NCBI RefSeq assembly: GCF_027923705.1
Contig: NZ_AP026442.1
Location: forward strand, 2,914,001 to 2,978,000
From: Cellulomonas sp. NTE-D12
GTDB taxonomy: Bacteria > Actinomycetota > Actinomycetes > Actinomycetales > Cellulomonadaceae
Length of the DNA stretch: 64,000 bases
Direction: 5' to 3'
Part shown: positions 24,905 to 33,126 of the stretch, one piece after another
How positions within the stretch are numbered: position 1 is the first letter of the stretch
Layout of the letters: each line of letters begins with the position of its first letter
Notes under the pieces: model-generated
What the model was told of the DNA's origin: nothing
Seen by the model: only the letters and a program-made list of their open reading frames with translations
The model's database searches: none
Made by a program: the position numbers and the translations under genes

Positions 24905-25083
24905 TCGACCTCCTCGACCGCGACGAGGTGCGTCACCGTGCGGACCATGCCGCGGATCTCGGGACGGTCCTCCTTGACGACCACATCACCGATCCGCTTC
25001 AGGCCCAGGGTGCGCAGCGTGTCGCGCTGGTTCTGCTTGCCGCCGATGGCGGACCTGGTCTGGGTCACCTTGAGTCGTGCCAT
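24901..25083 (-). CDS. rpmD: 50S ribosomal protein L30
   Basis: A 60-residue L30 (MARLKVTQTRSAIGGKQNQR), with the LGLKRIGDVV motif and DRPEIRGMVRTVTHLV at the end. The start overlaps the rpsE stop by one base and its stop overlaps rplO, so three genes are coupled. Confidence 0.97.
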   Translation of the reverse strand: MARLKVTQTRSAIGGKQNQRDTLRTLGLKRIGDVVVKEDRPEIRGMVRTVTHLVAVEEVE

Positions 25084-25730
25084 CACGCACCGACCTTCGC
25101 AGCCGTCGCAGCGGCACGACCGGCGGCCTGCGCCCGCAGGAGCGGGGCGGGCACGACGTGCTCGAGGGGGAGCCCGCGGCGTGCTGCCACGGCGGCCGGC
25201 TCCTCGAGGCCGCGCAGGGCGGCAACGGTCGCGTGCACGATGTTGATGGAGTTGGACGACCCGAGCGACTTGCTCAGCACGTCGTGGATGCCGGCGCACT
25301 CCAGCACCGCGCGCACCGGACCACCGGCGATCACACCGGTACCCGGCGAAGCGGGACGCAGGAAGACGACACCGGCAGCAGCCTCACCCTGGACGGGGTG
25401 CGGGATGGTGCCCTGGATGCGCGGGACGCGGAAGAAGTTCTTCTTCGCCTCCTCGACACCCTTGGCGATCGCCGCGGGCACCTCCTTGGCCTTGCCGTAG
25501 CCGACGCCGACGGTGCCGTCGCCGTCGCCCACCACGACGAGCGCGGTGAAGCTGAAGCGACGACCACCCTTGACGACCTTGGCCACACGGTTGATCGTCA
25601 CGACGCGCTCGACGAACGCGCTCTTCTCAGCGGCGTCCTGCCGACGGCCGCCGTCCCGGCGGCCACCATCGCGGCGGTCGCCGCCGGCGCCACCCTGGGC
25701 ACCGGTGTTGCTGCGTGCAGGTGCAGCCAT
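25083..25730 (-). CDS. rpsE: 30S ribosomal protein S5
   Basis: A 215-residue S5 with VVTINRVAKVVKGGRRFSF, the GVGYGKAKEVPAAIAKG RNA-binding region and the NIVHAT motif. The N-terminus has a Gly/Arg/Asp-rich, disordered extension (DRRDGGRRDGGRR) of about 35 residues, common in actinobacteria. S5 monitors decoding accuracy. It is 37 nt after rplR in the spc operon. Confidence 0.98.
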   Translation of the reverse strand: MAAPARSNTGAQGGAGGDRRDGGRRDGGRRQDAAEKSAFVERVVTINRVAKVVKGGRRFSFTALVVVGDGDGTVGVGYGKAKEVPAAIAKGVEEAKKNFFRVPRIQGTIPHPVQGEAAAGVVFLRPASPGTGVIAGGPVRAVLECAGIHDVLSKSLGSSNSINIVHATVAALRGLEEPAAVAARRGLPLEHVVPAPLLRAQAAGRAAATAAKVGA

Positions 25731-25767
25731 CAGTGGATCCTCTTCTTCGTCTGGACGTGCGTCGTGG

Positions 25768-26139
25768 TCACAGCGTCAGGCCTCCCTCGCGGGCACCGTC
25801 GGCGACCGCGGCCACGCGACCGTGGTACTTGTTGCCGCCGCGGTCGAACACGACCGCCTCGATGCCGGCGGCCTTCGCGCGCTCGGCGATGAGCTCGCCG
25901 ACCTTGCGGGCCTTGGCCGACTTGTCGCCCTCGGCGCCGCGGAGGTCGACCTCGAGGGTCGACGCGGAGACGAGCGTCCGGCCCACGGCGTCGTCCACGA
26001 CCTGGGCCGTGATGTGACGCGTGGAGCGGGTGACGACGAGGCGCGGACGTGCGGCCGTGCCGACGACCTTCTTGCGCAGGCGCAGGTGACGACGCTTGCG
26101 CGCGATCGCCTTGCCCTTGCCCTTGATGCTGATCGCCAT
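25768..26139 (-). CDS. rplR: 50S ribosomal protein L18
   Basis: A 123-residue L18 that brings 5S rRNA into the 50S subunit. HLRLRKKVVGTAARPRLVV, ITAQVVDD and the C-terminal FDRGGNKYHGRVAAVADGAR are family signatures. It follows rplF by 3 nt. Confidence 0.98.
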   Translation of the reverse strand: MAISIKGKGKAIARKRRHLRLRKKVVGTAARPRLVVTRSTRHITAQVVDDAVGRTLVSASTLEVDLRGAEGDKSAKARKVGELIAERAKAAGIEAVVFDRGGNKYHGRVAAVADGAREGGLTL

Positions 26140-26142
26140 GGC

Positions 26143-26682
26143 TTACTTCCCAGCCTTTCCGACCTTGCGCCGCACGACCTCGTCCGCGTACTTGACGCCC
26201 TTGCCCTTGTACGGCTCGGGCTTGCGGATCTTGCGGATGTTCGCGGCGACCTCGCCCACCTGCTGCTTGTCGATGCCCGTCACCGTGAACTTGGTGGGGG
26301 TCTCGACCGAGAAGGTGATGCCATCCGGAGGCTCGACCGTGACCGGGTGGCTGAAGCCCAGGGCGAACTCGAGGTTCGAGCCCTTGGCCTGCACGCGGTA
26401 CCCGGTACCGACGATCTCGAGCTTCTTGCTGTAGCCGTCCGTCACGCCGACGACCATGTTGGCCAGCAGCGTGCGGGTGAGGCCGTGCAGCGAGCGCGAC
26501 GCGCGCTCGTCGTCAGGCCGGGACACCACGAGGGCGCCGGCGTCGTCGCGCGCCACCTGGATGGGCGCCGCGACGGTGTGGACCAGCGAACCCTTGGGAC
26601 CGTTGACGGTCACCACGGCGCCGTCGATGTCGACCTGGACGCCGGCCGGGACCGGGACGGGGATCCTGCCGATACGAGACAT
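26143..26682 (-). CDS. rplF: 50S ribosomal protein L6
   Basis: A 179-residue L6, start MSRIGRIPVPVPAG at 26682. It has two tandem RRM-like halves. The C-terminal KIRKPEPYKGKGVKY signature binds 23S rRNA near the sarcin-ricin loop. It is 25 nt after rpsH. Confidence 0.98.
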   Translation of the reverse strand: MSRIGRIPVPVPAGVQVDIDGAVVTVNGPKGSLVHTVAAPIQVARDDAGALVVSRPDDERASRSLHGLTRTLLANMVVGVTDGYSKKLEIVGTGYRVQAKGSNLEFALGFSHPVTVEPPDGITFSVETPTKFTVTGIDKQQVGEVAANIRKIRKPEPYKGKGVKYADEVVRRKVGKAGK

Positions 26683-26707
26683 GGGCTTCTCCTCTCCGTC
26701 TCTGTCG

Positions 26708-27106
26708 TTACCAGACGTAGGCGAGGACTTCCCCACCCACGCCCTTCTTGGCGGCCTGCTTGTCCGTCAGCAGCCCGGACGACGTGGACAGGATCGCCAC
26801 GCCCAGGCCGCCGAGCACCTTCGGCAGGTTGGTCGACTTGGCGTACACGCGCAGGCCCGGCTTGGACACGCGCTTGACGCCGGCCAGCGCACGCTCGCGG
26901 TGCGGGCCGTACTTCAGGGTCACGACGAGGTTCTTGCCCACCTCGGCGTCCTCGACGGTCCAGCCGGCGATGTAGCCCTCGGCCTGCAGGATCTCGGCGA
27001 TGTGCGACTTCAGCTTCGAGAACGGGATGCTCACCGAGTCGTGGTGCGCGGAGTTGGCGTTGCGCAGCCGCGTCAGGAAGTCGGCGATCGGGTCGGTCAT
27101 GGTCAT
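26708..27106 (-). CDS. rpsH: 30S ribosomal protein S8
   Basis: A 132-residue S8 (DPIADFLTRLRNANSAHHD), with the C-terminal rRNA-binding STSSGLLTDKQAAKKGVGGE. The ATG at 27106 has an AGGGG about 9 nt upstream. The second ATG at 27100 is a less well placed alternative. S8 is the known autoregulator of the spc operon in E. coli. Here the 86-nt spacer upstream contains an 11-bp hairpin (27136-27161). Confidence 0.98.
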   Translation of the reverse strand: MTMTDPIADFLTRLRNANSAHHDSVSIPFSKLKSHIAEILQAEGYIAGWTVEDAEVGKNLVVTLKYGPHRERALAGVKRVSKPGLRVYAKSTNLPKVLGGLGVAILSTSSGLLTDKQAAKKGVGGEVLAYVW

Positions 27107-27135
27107 GGGGCGTCGCCCCTCTCTCGCCGGGGTAT

Positions 27136-27161
27136 CCCGGTCCCGCCGTTGCGGGACCGGG
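27136..27161 (-). promoter_or_regulatory. 11-bp hairpin in the rpsZ-rpsH spacer
   Basis: Arms 27136-27146 and 27151-27161 are exact complements with a CGTT tetraloop. It may be a processing site, a partial terminator or an S8-responsive element. Confidence 0.5.
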
Positions 27162-27192
27162 ACCTACCGACGTCTGTCTCCTACAGGGTTCG

Positions 27193-27378
27193 TTACCAGC
27201 TGCTCTTGGTGACGCCGGGCAGCTCGCCGCGGTGCGCCATCTCGCGCACGCAGATCCGGCACAGGCCGAACTTGCGGTACACCGAGCGGGGGCGGCCGCA
27301 GCGCTGGCAGCGGTTGTAGCCACGCACACCGAACTTCGGCGTGGCGTTCGCCTTGTTGACGAGGGCGGTCTTCGCCAT
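27193..27378 (-). CDS. rpsZ: 30S ribosomal protein S14, zinc-binding type Z
   Basis: A 61-residue short S14 with zinc-ribbon Cys24, Cys27, Cys40 and Cys43 (CQRCG and CRIC). It is the zinc-dependent form. A longer zinc-free S14 often exists elsewhere in such genomes under zinc control. It starts 1 nt after the rplE stop. Confidence 0.97.
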   Translation of the reverse strand: MAKTALVNKANATPKFGVRGYNRCQRCGRPRSVYRKFGLCRICVREMAHRGELPGVTKSSW

Positions 27379-27379
27379 G

Positions 27380-27952
27380 TCAGTCCTCCTTGAACGGGAA
27401 GCCGAGGGCCTTGAGGAACGCGCGTCCCTCGTCGTCCGTGGTGGCCGTGGTGACGACCGTGATGTCCATGCCGCGCACGCGGTCGATGTTGTCCTGGTCG
27501 ATCTCGTGGAACACCGACTGCTCGGTCAGCCCGAACGTGTAGTTGCCGTGACCGTCGAACTGCTTGGCCGACAGCCCGCGGAAGTCGCGGATGCGCGGCA
27601 GCGCGATCGACAGCAGGCGGTCCAGGAACTCCCAGGCCCGGTCGCCGCGCAGCGTGACGTGCGCGCCGATCGGCATCCCCTCGCGCAGCTTGAACTGCGC
27701 GATCGAGGTGCGGGACTTCGTCACCTGCGGCTTCTGGCCGGTGATGGCGGTGAGGTCGCGGACGGCTCCGTCGATCAGCTTGGAGTCCCGCGCGGCCTCG
27801 CCGACGCCCATGTTCACGACGACCTTGACGAGGCGCGCGACCTGGTTGACGTTCTCGTGGCCGAACTGCTTGAGCAGCGCGTCACGGATCTCGGCGTTGT
27901 AGCGCGCCTTCAGCCGCGGCTGTGCCGGCGCGTCGATGGTGGTCTGCGTCAT
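27380..27952 (-). CDS. rplE: 50S ribosomal protein L5
   Basis: A 190-residue L5, a 5S rRNA-binding protein of the central protuberance. VVVNMGVGEAARDSK, TAITGQKPQVTKSRTSIA and YTFGLTEQSVF are conserved. Its ATG shares one base with the rplX stop. Confidence 0.98.
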   Translation of the reverse strand: MTQTTIDAPAQPRLKARYNAEIRDALLKQFGHENVNQVARLVKVVVNMGVGEAARDSKLIDGAVRDLTAITGQKPQVTKSRTSIAQFKLREGMPIGAHVTLRGDRAWEFLDRLLSIALPRIRDFRGLSAKQFDGHGNYTFGLTEQSVFHEIDQDNIDRVRGMDITVVTTATTDDEGRAFLKALGFPFKED

Positions 27953-28293
27953 CAGATGTCCTTACCGGAGCGCTTGGCCACGCGGACGCGGACCGTACGG
28001 GTGCGACCGTCACGCTCGACCTGCTCGGTGCGGTAGCCCACCCGGGTGCCCTTCTTGGTCTCCGGGTCGACCAGCATCACGTTGCTGATGTGGATGGGAG
28101 CCTCGACGGTCTCGATGCCACCGGTCCGGGTGCCGCGCTGGGTCTGGCCGGCCTTGACGTGCTTGGTCACCCGCTGCACGCCCTCGACGACCACGCGCTG
28201 GGTCTCGACGAGAACCTCCAGGACGCGACCCTGCTGACCCTTGTCCCGGCCCGAGATGACGACGACGAGGTCGCCCTTCTTGATCTTGGCCAT
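27952..28293 (-). CDS. rplX: 50S ribosomal protein L24
   Basis: A 113-residue L24 with the N-terminal KOW motif (IKKGDLVVVISGRDKGQQG), an assembly initiator near the exit tunnel. The segment RVTKHVKAGQTQRGTRTGGI is typical. It is 2 nt after rplN and overlaps rplE by one base. Confidence 0.97.
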   Translation of the reverse strand: MAKIKKGDLVVVISGRDKGQQGRVLEVLVETQRVVVEGVQRVTKHVKAGQTQRGTRTGGIETVEAPIHISNVMLVDPETKKGTRVGYRTEQVERDGRTRTVRVRVAKRSGKDI

Positions 28294-28295
28294 GG

Positions 28296-28664
28296 TCAGA
28301 GCACCTCCGGCGCCAGCGAGATGATCTTCATGAACTTCTTGTCGCGGAGCTCGCGACCGACCGGACCGAAGATGCGGGTGCCACGGGGCTCCCCGTCGTT
28401 CTTCAGGATCACCGCCGCGTTCTCGTCGAACTTGATGTACGAGCCGTCGGCGCGACGGCGCTCCTTGCGGGTGCGGACGACGACCGCCTTGACGACGTCG
28501 CCCTTCTTCACGTTCCCGCCCGGGATCGCGTCCTTCACCGTGGCGACGATGACGTCACCGATGCCGGCGTAGCGGCGACCGGACCCGCCGAGCACACGGA
28601 TGCACAAGATCTCCTTGGCACCCGTGTTGTCGGCGACGCGCAGCCGCGTCTCCTGCTGGATCAT
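28296..28664 (-). CDS. rplN: 50S ribosomal protein L14
   Basis: A 122-residue L14 (MIQQETRLRVADNTGAKEIL), with GGSGRRYAGIGDVIVATVKD and the C-terminal REKF-like LRDKKFMKIISLAPEVL. It is the first gene of the spc cluster and lies 130 nt from rpsQ, the largest internal gap between rpsJ and rplO. Confidence 0.98.
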   Translation of the reverse strand: MIQQETRLRVADNTGAKEILCIRVLGGSGRRYAGIGDVIVATVKDAIPGGNVKKGDVVKAVVVRTRKERRRADGSYIKFDENAAVILKNDGEPRGTRIFGPVGRELRDKKFMKIISLAPEVL

Positions 28665-28735
28665 CTACCTGCTCCTGTCGTCTGGCGGGTTCTCGCCGCC
28701 CGGTCTCCCGGACGGACGAGCCTGGCCGAACGGAT

Positions 28736-28784
28736 AGTTGCCGTGGTGCACACGTCGCGGACCGGGGTCCGCCCGTGGGCAACT
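28736..28784 (-). promoter_or_regulatory. Nested stem-loop in the rpsQ-rplN junction
   Basis: AGTTGCC (28736-28742) pairs with GGCAACT (28778-28784). An internal GCGGA/TCCGC stem (28757-28761 with 28768-28772) lies inside. This structured spacer marks the S10/spc boundary and may hold a weak terminator, a promoter or a processing site. Confidence 0.45.
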
Positions 28785-28794
28785 GCCTGTCTGC

Positions 28795-29085
28795 TTACTT
28801 GGCCTTCTCGAGGACCTCGACCACGCGCCACCGCTTGGTGGCGGACAGCGGACGCGTCTCCATGATGAGCACGAGGTCGCCGATGCCCGCCGAGCTGAGC
28901 TCGTCGTGCGCCTTCACCTTGCTCGTACGTCGCATGACCTTGCCGTAGAGCGGGTGCTTGACCCGGTCCTCGACCTCGACCACGACGGTCTTCTCCATCT
29001 TGTCGCTGACGACGTAGCCCCGGCGCGTCTTGCGGTACGCGCGGTGCTCGGACGTCGCCGTCGTCGACTCGTTCTTGGTGCTCAT
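28795..29085 (-). CDS. rpsQ: 30S ribosomal protein S17
   Basis: A 96-residue S17 with an OB-fold. YVVSDKMEKTVVVEVEDRVKHPLYGK and the LSATKRWRVVEVLEKAK C-terminus are diagnostic. A short Thr/Ser/Glu-rich N-terminus precedes the core. It is the last gene of the S10 cluster, 7 nt after rpmC. Confidence 0.97.
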   Translation of the reverse strand: MSTKNESTTATSEHRAYRKTRRGYVVSDKMEKTVVVEVEDRVKHPLYGKVMRRTSKVKAHDELSSAGIGDLVLIMETRPLSATKRWRVVEVLEKAK

Positions 29086-29092
29086 GCGATCC

Positions 29093-29332
29093 TCACTCGC
29101 TCGGGCTCGGGGCGGTCCGGATGCCGAGCTCGCGCTCGCGCAGGATCGTGTAGATCCGGGCGATGTCGCGGCGGACGGCCTTGAGCCGACCGTGGCTCTC
29201 CAGCTGGCCCGTGGCCGACTGGAAGCGGAGGTTGAACAGCTCCTCCTTGGCCTTCTTCAGCTCGGCGACGAGACGCTCGTCGTCGTAGCCGTCCAGCTCG
29301 CTCGGCGCGAGGTCCTTGGTTCCGACGGCCAT
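29093..29332 (-). CDS. rpmC: 50S ribosomal protein L29
   Basis: A 79-residue L29, a two-helix protein at the tunnel exit: ERLVAELKKAKEELFNLRFQ and LKAVRRDIARIYTILRERE. It overlaps the rplP stop by one base. Confidence 0.97.
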   Translation of the reverse strand: MAVGTKDLAPSELDGYDDERLVAELKKAKEELFNLRFQSATGQLESHGRLKAVRRDIARIYTILRERELGIRTAPSPSE

Positions 29333-29751
29333 CAGCTGGCACCTCCCTCGCGGACCAGGAAACGGGTCTTCATCGGGAGCTTGTGCTGCGCGCGGCGCAT
29401 GGCCTCACGAGCGAGCTCCTCGGGGACCCCGGCCAGCTCGAAGAGCACCCGGCCGGGCTTGACGTTGGCGATCCACCACTCCGGCGAACCCTTGCCGGAA
29501 CCCATGCGGGTCTCAGCGGGCTTCTTGGTCAGCGGCCGGTCCGGGTAGACGTTGATCCAGACCTTGCCGCCACGCTTGATGTGGCGGGTCATGGCGATAC
29601 GAGCAGCCTCGATCTGCCGGTTGGTGACGTAGGCGGGCTCGAGAGCCTGGATGCCGAAGTCGCCGAAGGCGATGGAGGTGCCACCGGTCGCGGCGCCGGA
29701 GCGCCCGGGGTGGTGCTGCTTGCGGTGCTTCAGCCTGCGCGGGACGAGCAC
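29332..29751 (-). CDS. rplP: 50S ribosomal protein L16
   Basis: A 139-residue L16 (MLVPRRLKHRKQHHPG) that shapes the A-tRNA site. It has the TRHIKRGGKVWINVYPD and ETRMGSGKGSPEWWIA motifs. The start is GTG at 29751, 3 nt after the rpsC stop. Confidence 0.98.
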   Translation of the reverse strand: MLVPRRLKHRKQHHPGRSGAATGGTSIAFGDFGIQALEPAYVTNRQIEAARIAMTRHIKRGGKVWINVYPDRPLTKKPAETRMGSGKGSPEWWIANVKPGRVLFELAGVPEELAREAMRRAQHKLPMKTRFLVREGGAS

Positions 29752-29754
29752 GGC

Positions 29755-30570
29755 TCAGGCCTCCGTTCCGGTCTCAGGGGTGGTGTCCGACGAGGGGGCG
29801 TCCGACTGCTCGGAACGCTCCGGCCGACGAGCACCGGCACGCGGGCCGCGCTCGGGACGGTCGCCCCGGTCGCCGCGCGGACCACGCGACGGGCGGGGAG
29901 CCGCCGTCGCCTGCTCGCGGGCGAACTCCTTCTCGGTCATGTCGCCCTTGTAGACCCAGACCTTCACGCCGATGCGGCCGAAGGTGGTGCGGGCCTCGTG
30001 GAAGCCGTAGTCGATGTTGGCGCGCAGCGTGTGCAGCGGCACCCGACCCTCGCGGTAGAACTCCGTGCGGCTCATCTCCGCACCGCCGAGGCGGCCGGAG
30101 ACCTGCACGCGGATGCCCTTCGCACCGGCGCGCTGGGCGGACTGGATGCCCTTGCGCATGGCGCGACGGAACGACACGCGGCTGGCGAGCTGCTCGGCGA
30201 TGCCCTGCGCGACCAGCTGCGCCTCGATCTCGGCGTTCTTGACCTCGAGGATGTTGAGCTGCACCTGCTTGCCGGTGAGCTTCTCCAGCTCGCCGCGGAT
30301 GCGGTCGGCCTCCGCGCCACGACGCCCGATGACGATGCCCGGGCGGGCGGTGTGGATGTCGACGCGAACCCGGTCACGGGTGCGCTCGATCTCGACCTTG
30401 GCGATGCCGGCGCGCTCGAGGCCCGTCGACATCAGCTTGCGGATCTGCACGTCCTCGCGCACGTAGTCGCGGTAGCGCTGACCGGTCTTGGTCGAGTCGG
30501 CGAACCACCGCGAGCGGTGGTCGGTCGTGATGCCCAGGCGGTACCCGAGCGGGTTGACCTTCTGTCCCAC
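29755..30570 (-). CDS. rpsC: 30S ribosomal protein S3
   Basis: A 271-residue S3 with the KH domain (RPGIVIGRRGAEADRIRGEL) and the GRLGGAEMSRTEFYREGRVP motif. The C-terminus is extended by about 50 residues rich in Arg/Asp/Pro/Ser (RGPRGDRGDRPERGPR), as in other actinobacteria. It is part of the mRNA entry helicase with S4 and S5. The GTG start overlaps the rplV stop by one base. Confidence 0.97.
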   Translation of the reverse strand: MGQKVNPLGYRLGITTDHRSRWFADSTKTGQRYRDYVREDVQIRKLMSTGLERAGIAKVEIERTRDRVRVDIHTARPGIVIGRRGAEADRIRGELEKLTGKQVQLNILEVKNAEIEAQLVAQGIAEQLASRVSFRRAMRKGIQSAQRAGAKGIRVQVSGRLGGAEMSRTEFYREGRVPLHTLRANIDYGFHEARTTFGRIGVKVWVYKGDMTEKEFAREQATAAPRPSRGPRGDRGDRPERGPRAGARRPERSEQSDAPSSDTTPETGTEA

Positions 30571-30956
30571 TATCGGGCCCGTCCCTTCGTGCTCTGTGCC
30601 GTCGCCTGCTCGCGCTCGGCGACCACCACGGTGATGTGGCTCGTGCGCTTGAGGATGCGGCCGGCACGACCCTGCGCGCGCGGCCGGAACCGCTTCATCG
30701 TCGGGCCCTCGTCGACGAAGATCTCGGAGACGTAGAGGTTCGCCTCGTCGAGCCGCGTGCTCGCTCGCTTGGCGCCCTCGACCGCGTTCGCGATCGCCGA
30801 CTCCACGGTCTTGAGGACCGGCTGTGCCGCGACCTGCGGGGCGAACCGCAGCACGGCCACCGCCTCGCTGGCCTGCTTGCCACGGACGAGGTCCACGACG
30901 CGCCGGGCCTTCTGGGGCGTGACGCGGACGAACCGCGCCTTCGCCATGGCTTCCAT
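30570..30956 (-). CDS. rplV: 50S ribosomal protein L22
   Basis: A 128-residue L22 with ARFVRVTPQKARRVVDLVRG and the tunnel-lining hairpin region (RFRPRAQGRAGRILKRTSHI). The ATG at 30956 has AGGA 5 nt upstream, so MEAMAKARF is preferred over the inner ATG at 30947. It is 52 nt after rpsS. Confidence 0.97.
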   Translation of the reverse strand: MEAMAKARFVRVTPQKARRVVDLVRGKQASEAVAVLRFAPQVAAQPVLKTVESAIANAVEGAKRASTRLDEANLYVSEIFVDEGPTMKRFRPRAQGRAGRILKRTSHITVVVAEREQATAQSTKGRAR

Positions 30957-31008
30957 CGCTGTCCTGCCTTCTGTCTGCGCCGTCAGGGCGTCGTCACCGA
31001 CCCGGGGG

Positions 31009-31290
31009 TCAGCGGCGACGGCCCTTCCGGTCGTCCTTCTCGTGGCCGCGGAACGTCCGCGTGGGGGCGAACTCGCCGAGCTTGTGGCCGACCATCGACT
31101 CGGTGACGAACACCGGCGTGTGCTTGCGGCCGTCGTGCACGGCGAAGGTGTGGCCGAGGAACTCGGGCGTGATGACCGAGCGGCGCGACCACGTCTTGAT
31201 GACGTTCTTCGTGCCCGCCGTGTTCTGGACGTCGACCTTCTTCTGCAGGTGGCCGTCGACGAACGGGCCCTTCTTCAGGCTGCGTGGCAT
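31009..31290 (-). CDS. rpsS: 30S ribosomal protein S19
   Basis: A 93-residue S19 (MPRSLKKGPFVDGHL) with WSRRSVITPEFLGHTFAVHDG. It pairs with S13 at the head of the 30S subunit. It lies 12 nt after rplB. Confidence 0.98.
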   Translation of the reverse strand: MPRSLKKGPFVDGHLQKKVDVQNTAGTKNVIKTWSRRSVITPEFLGHTFAVHDGRKHTPVFVTESMVGHKLGEFAPTRTFRGHEKDDRKGRRR

Positions 31291-31302
31291 CTCAGGCTCC
31301 TA

Positions 31303-32139
31303 TCAGCGCTTCTTGCCGGTGCGCCGACGGCGCACGATGAGCTTGTCGCTCGGCTTGTTCGGACGACGGGTACGACCCTCGGGCTGGCCCCAGGGGCTGA
31401 CCGGGTGACGGCCACCGGACGTCTTGCCCTCTCCACCACCGTGCGGGTGGTCGATCGGGTTCATCGCGACACCACGGACGGTCGGGCGCTTGCCCTTCCA
31501 GCGCATGCGGCCGGCCTTGCCCCAGTTGATGTTCGACTGCTCGGCGTTGCCGACCTCGCCGATCGTCGCGCGGCAGCGCAGGTCGACGTTGCGGATCTCA
31601 CCGGACGGCATGCGCAGCTGGGCGTACGGCCCGTCCTTGGCGACGAGCTGCACGGAGGCACCCGCGGAGCGGGCGATCTTCGCGCCGCCGCCGGGCCGCA
31701 GCTCGATGGCGTGGATGATCGTGCCGGTGGGGATGTTGCGCAGCGGCAGGTTGTTGCCCGGCTTGATGTCCGCCGTGGCACCGGCCTCGACGAGGTCGCC
31801 CTGGTTCAGCCGGTTCGGCGCGAGGATGTAGCGCTTCTCGCCGTCGGCGTAGTGCAGGAGCGCGATACGCGCAGTGCGGTTGGGGTCGTACTCGATGTGC
31901 GCGACCTTGGCCGGCACGCCGTCCTTGTCGTGGCGACGGAAGTCGATCACCCGGTACGCCCGCTTGTGGCCGCCGCCGTGGTGGCGGGTGGTCACGCGGC
32001 CGGTCGAGTTGCGACCGCCCGACTTGGTCAGCGGACGGACCAGCGACTTCTCCGGCTCGGACCGCGTCAGCTCGACGAAGTCGGCCACGCTCGAGCCACG
32101 ACGGCCCGGCGTCGTCGGCTTGTACTTACGGATTCCCAT
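31303..32139 (-). CDS. rplB: 50S ribosomal protein L2
   Basis: A 278-residue L2, start MGIRKYKPTTPGRRG at 32139. It has the GGRNSTGRVTTRHHGGGHKR motif and the C-terminal AMNPIDHPHGGGEGKT loop with the essential His near the peptidyl-transferase centre. It is 22 nt after rplW. Confidence 0.98.
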   Translation of the reverse strand: MGIRKYKPTTPGRRGSSVADFVELTRSEPEKSLVRPLTKSGGRNSTGRVTTRHHGGGHKRAYRVIDFRRHDKDGVPAKVAHIEYDPNRTARIALLHYADGEKRYILAPNRLNQGDLVEAGATADIKPGNNLPLRNIPTGTIIHAIELRPGGGAKIARSAGASVQLVAKDGPYAQLRMPSGEIRNVDLRCRATIGEVGNAEQSNINWGKAGRMRWKGKRPTVRGVAMNPIDHPHGGGEGKTSGGRHPVSPWGQPEGRTRRPNKPSDKLIVRRRRTGKKR

Positions 32140-32161
32140 GTCAGTAGTCCTCTCGGGCCGC

Positions 32162-32464
32162 TCAGCCGACCGGTCCGCCGAAGATGTCGATCGAACCCTC
32201 GCGGAGGGTGACGACCGCACGCTTCGTGGCCTTGCGACGACCGATGCCGAACCGGGTCCGGCGGGCCTTGCCCTGCCGGTTGGCGGTGTTGACCGAGTCG
32301 ACCTTGACGCCGAAGACCTGCTCGACGGCGATCTTGATCTCGGTCTTGTTGGCCCGCGGGTCGACGAGGAACGTGTACTTGCCCTCGTCGAGCAGGCCGT
32401 AGCTCTTCTCCGAGACCACCGGGGCGATCAGGATGTCGCGCGGGTCCTTGCCGACGGTGCTCAC
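32162..32464 (-). CDS. rplW: 50S ribosomal protein L23
   Basis: A 100-residue L23, the docking site for trigger factor and SRP at the tunnel exit. RDILIAPVVSEKSYGLLDEG and the FGVKVDSVNTANRQGKARR motif are present. The GTG at 32464 overlaps the rplD stop (GTGA). Confidence 0.97.
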   Translation of the reverse strand: MSTVGKDPRDILIAPVVSEKSYGLLDEGKYTFLVDPRANKTEIKIAVEQVFGVKVDSVNTANRQGKARRTRFGIGRRKATKRAVVTLREGSIDIFGGPVG

Positions 32465-33126
32465 TTGGTCTCCTCCTTGGCGGCCGAGGTGCCGGCGAGG
32501 AACGCGTCGAGCGCACCCTGCGTGAACACCACGTCGTCGCTGATGAGCACGTCGTAGGTGTTCAGCTGGTCAGCGACCAGCAGGTGCACCCGCTCGACGT
32601 TGCGCAGCGACTTCCACGTGATCTCGTCCGCCCGCTCGACGACCACCAGGACGTTCTTGCGACCCGACAGGTTGTCGAGCACCTTGATGGCGGCCTTGGT
32701 CGACGGCGCCTCGCCCGGGGCGAACCCGGAGACGACGTGCACGCGGCCGGCACGGGCGCGGTCCGAGAGAGCACCGCGGAGCGCCGCGGCCTTCATCTTC
32801 TTCGGGGTCCGCTGGCTGTAGTCGCGCGGCGTCGGGCCGTGGACGATGCCACCGCCGGCGAACTGCGGTGCACGCGTCGAGCCCTGACGGGCGCGGCCGG
32901 TGCCCTTCTGCTTGTACGGCTTCTTGCCGCCACCGGACACCTCGCCACGAGTCTTCGTGGAGTGCGTGCCCTGGCGCGCCGCAGCGAGCTGCGCGACGAC
33001 GACCTGGTGGATCAGCGGGATGTTGGTCTGCACGTCGAAGACGGCGCCGGGCAGGTCGGCCGTACCGGCCTTGTTGCCCTCGGCGTCCAGGACGTCGACG
33101 GTCAGCGTGTCACTCATCGTGGTCAC
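32461..33126 (-). CDS. rplD: 50S ribosomal protein L4
   Basis: A 221-residue L4 with the tunnel loop KTRGEVSGGGKKPYKQKGTGRARQ. The GTG at 33126 overlaps the rplC stop (GTGA) and has GAAGGG just upstream. The in-frame ATG at 33117 lacks a Shine-Dalgarno. L4 autoregulates the S10 operon in E. coli. Whether it does so here is unknown. Confidence 0.97.
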   Translation of the reverse strand: MTTMSDTLTVDVLDAEGNKAGTADLPGAVFDVQTNIPLIHQVVVAQLAAARQGTHSTKTRGEVSGGGKKPYKQKGTGRARQGSTRAPQFAGGGIVHGPTPRDYSQRTPKKMKAAALRGALSDRARAGRVHVVSGFAPGEAPSTKAAIKVLDNLSGRKNVLVVVERADEITWKSLRNVERVHLLVADQLNTYDVLISDDVVFTQGALDAFLAGTSAAKEETK

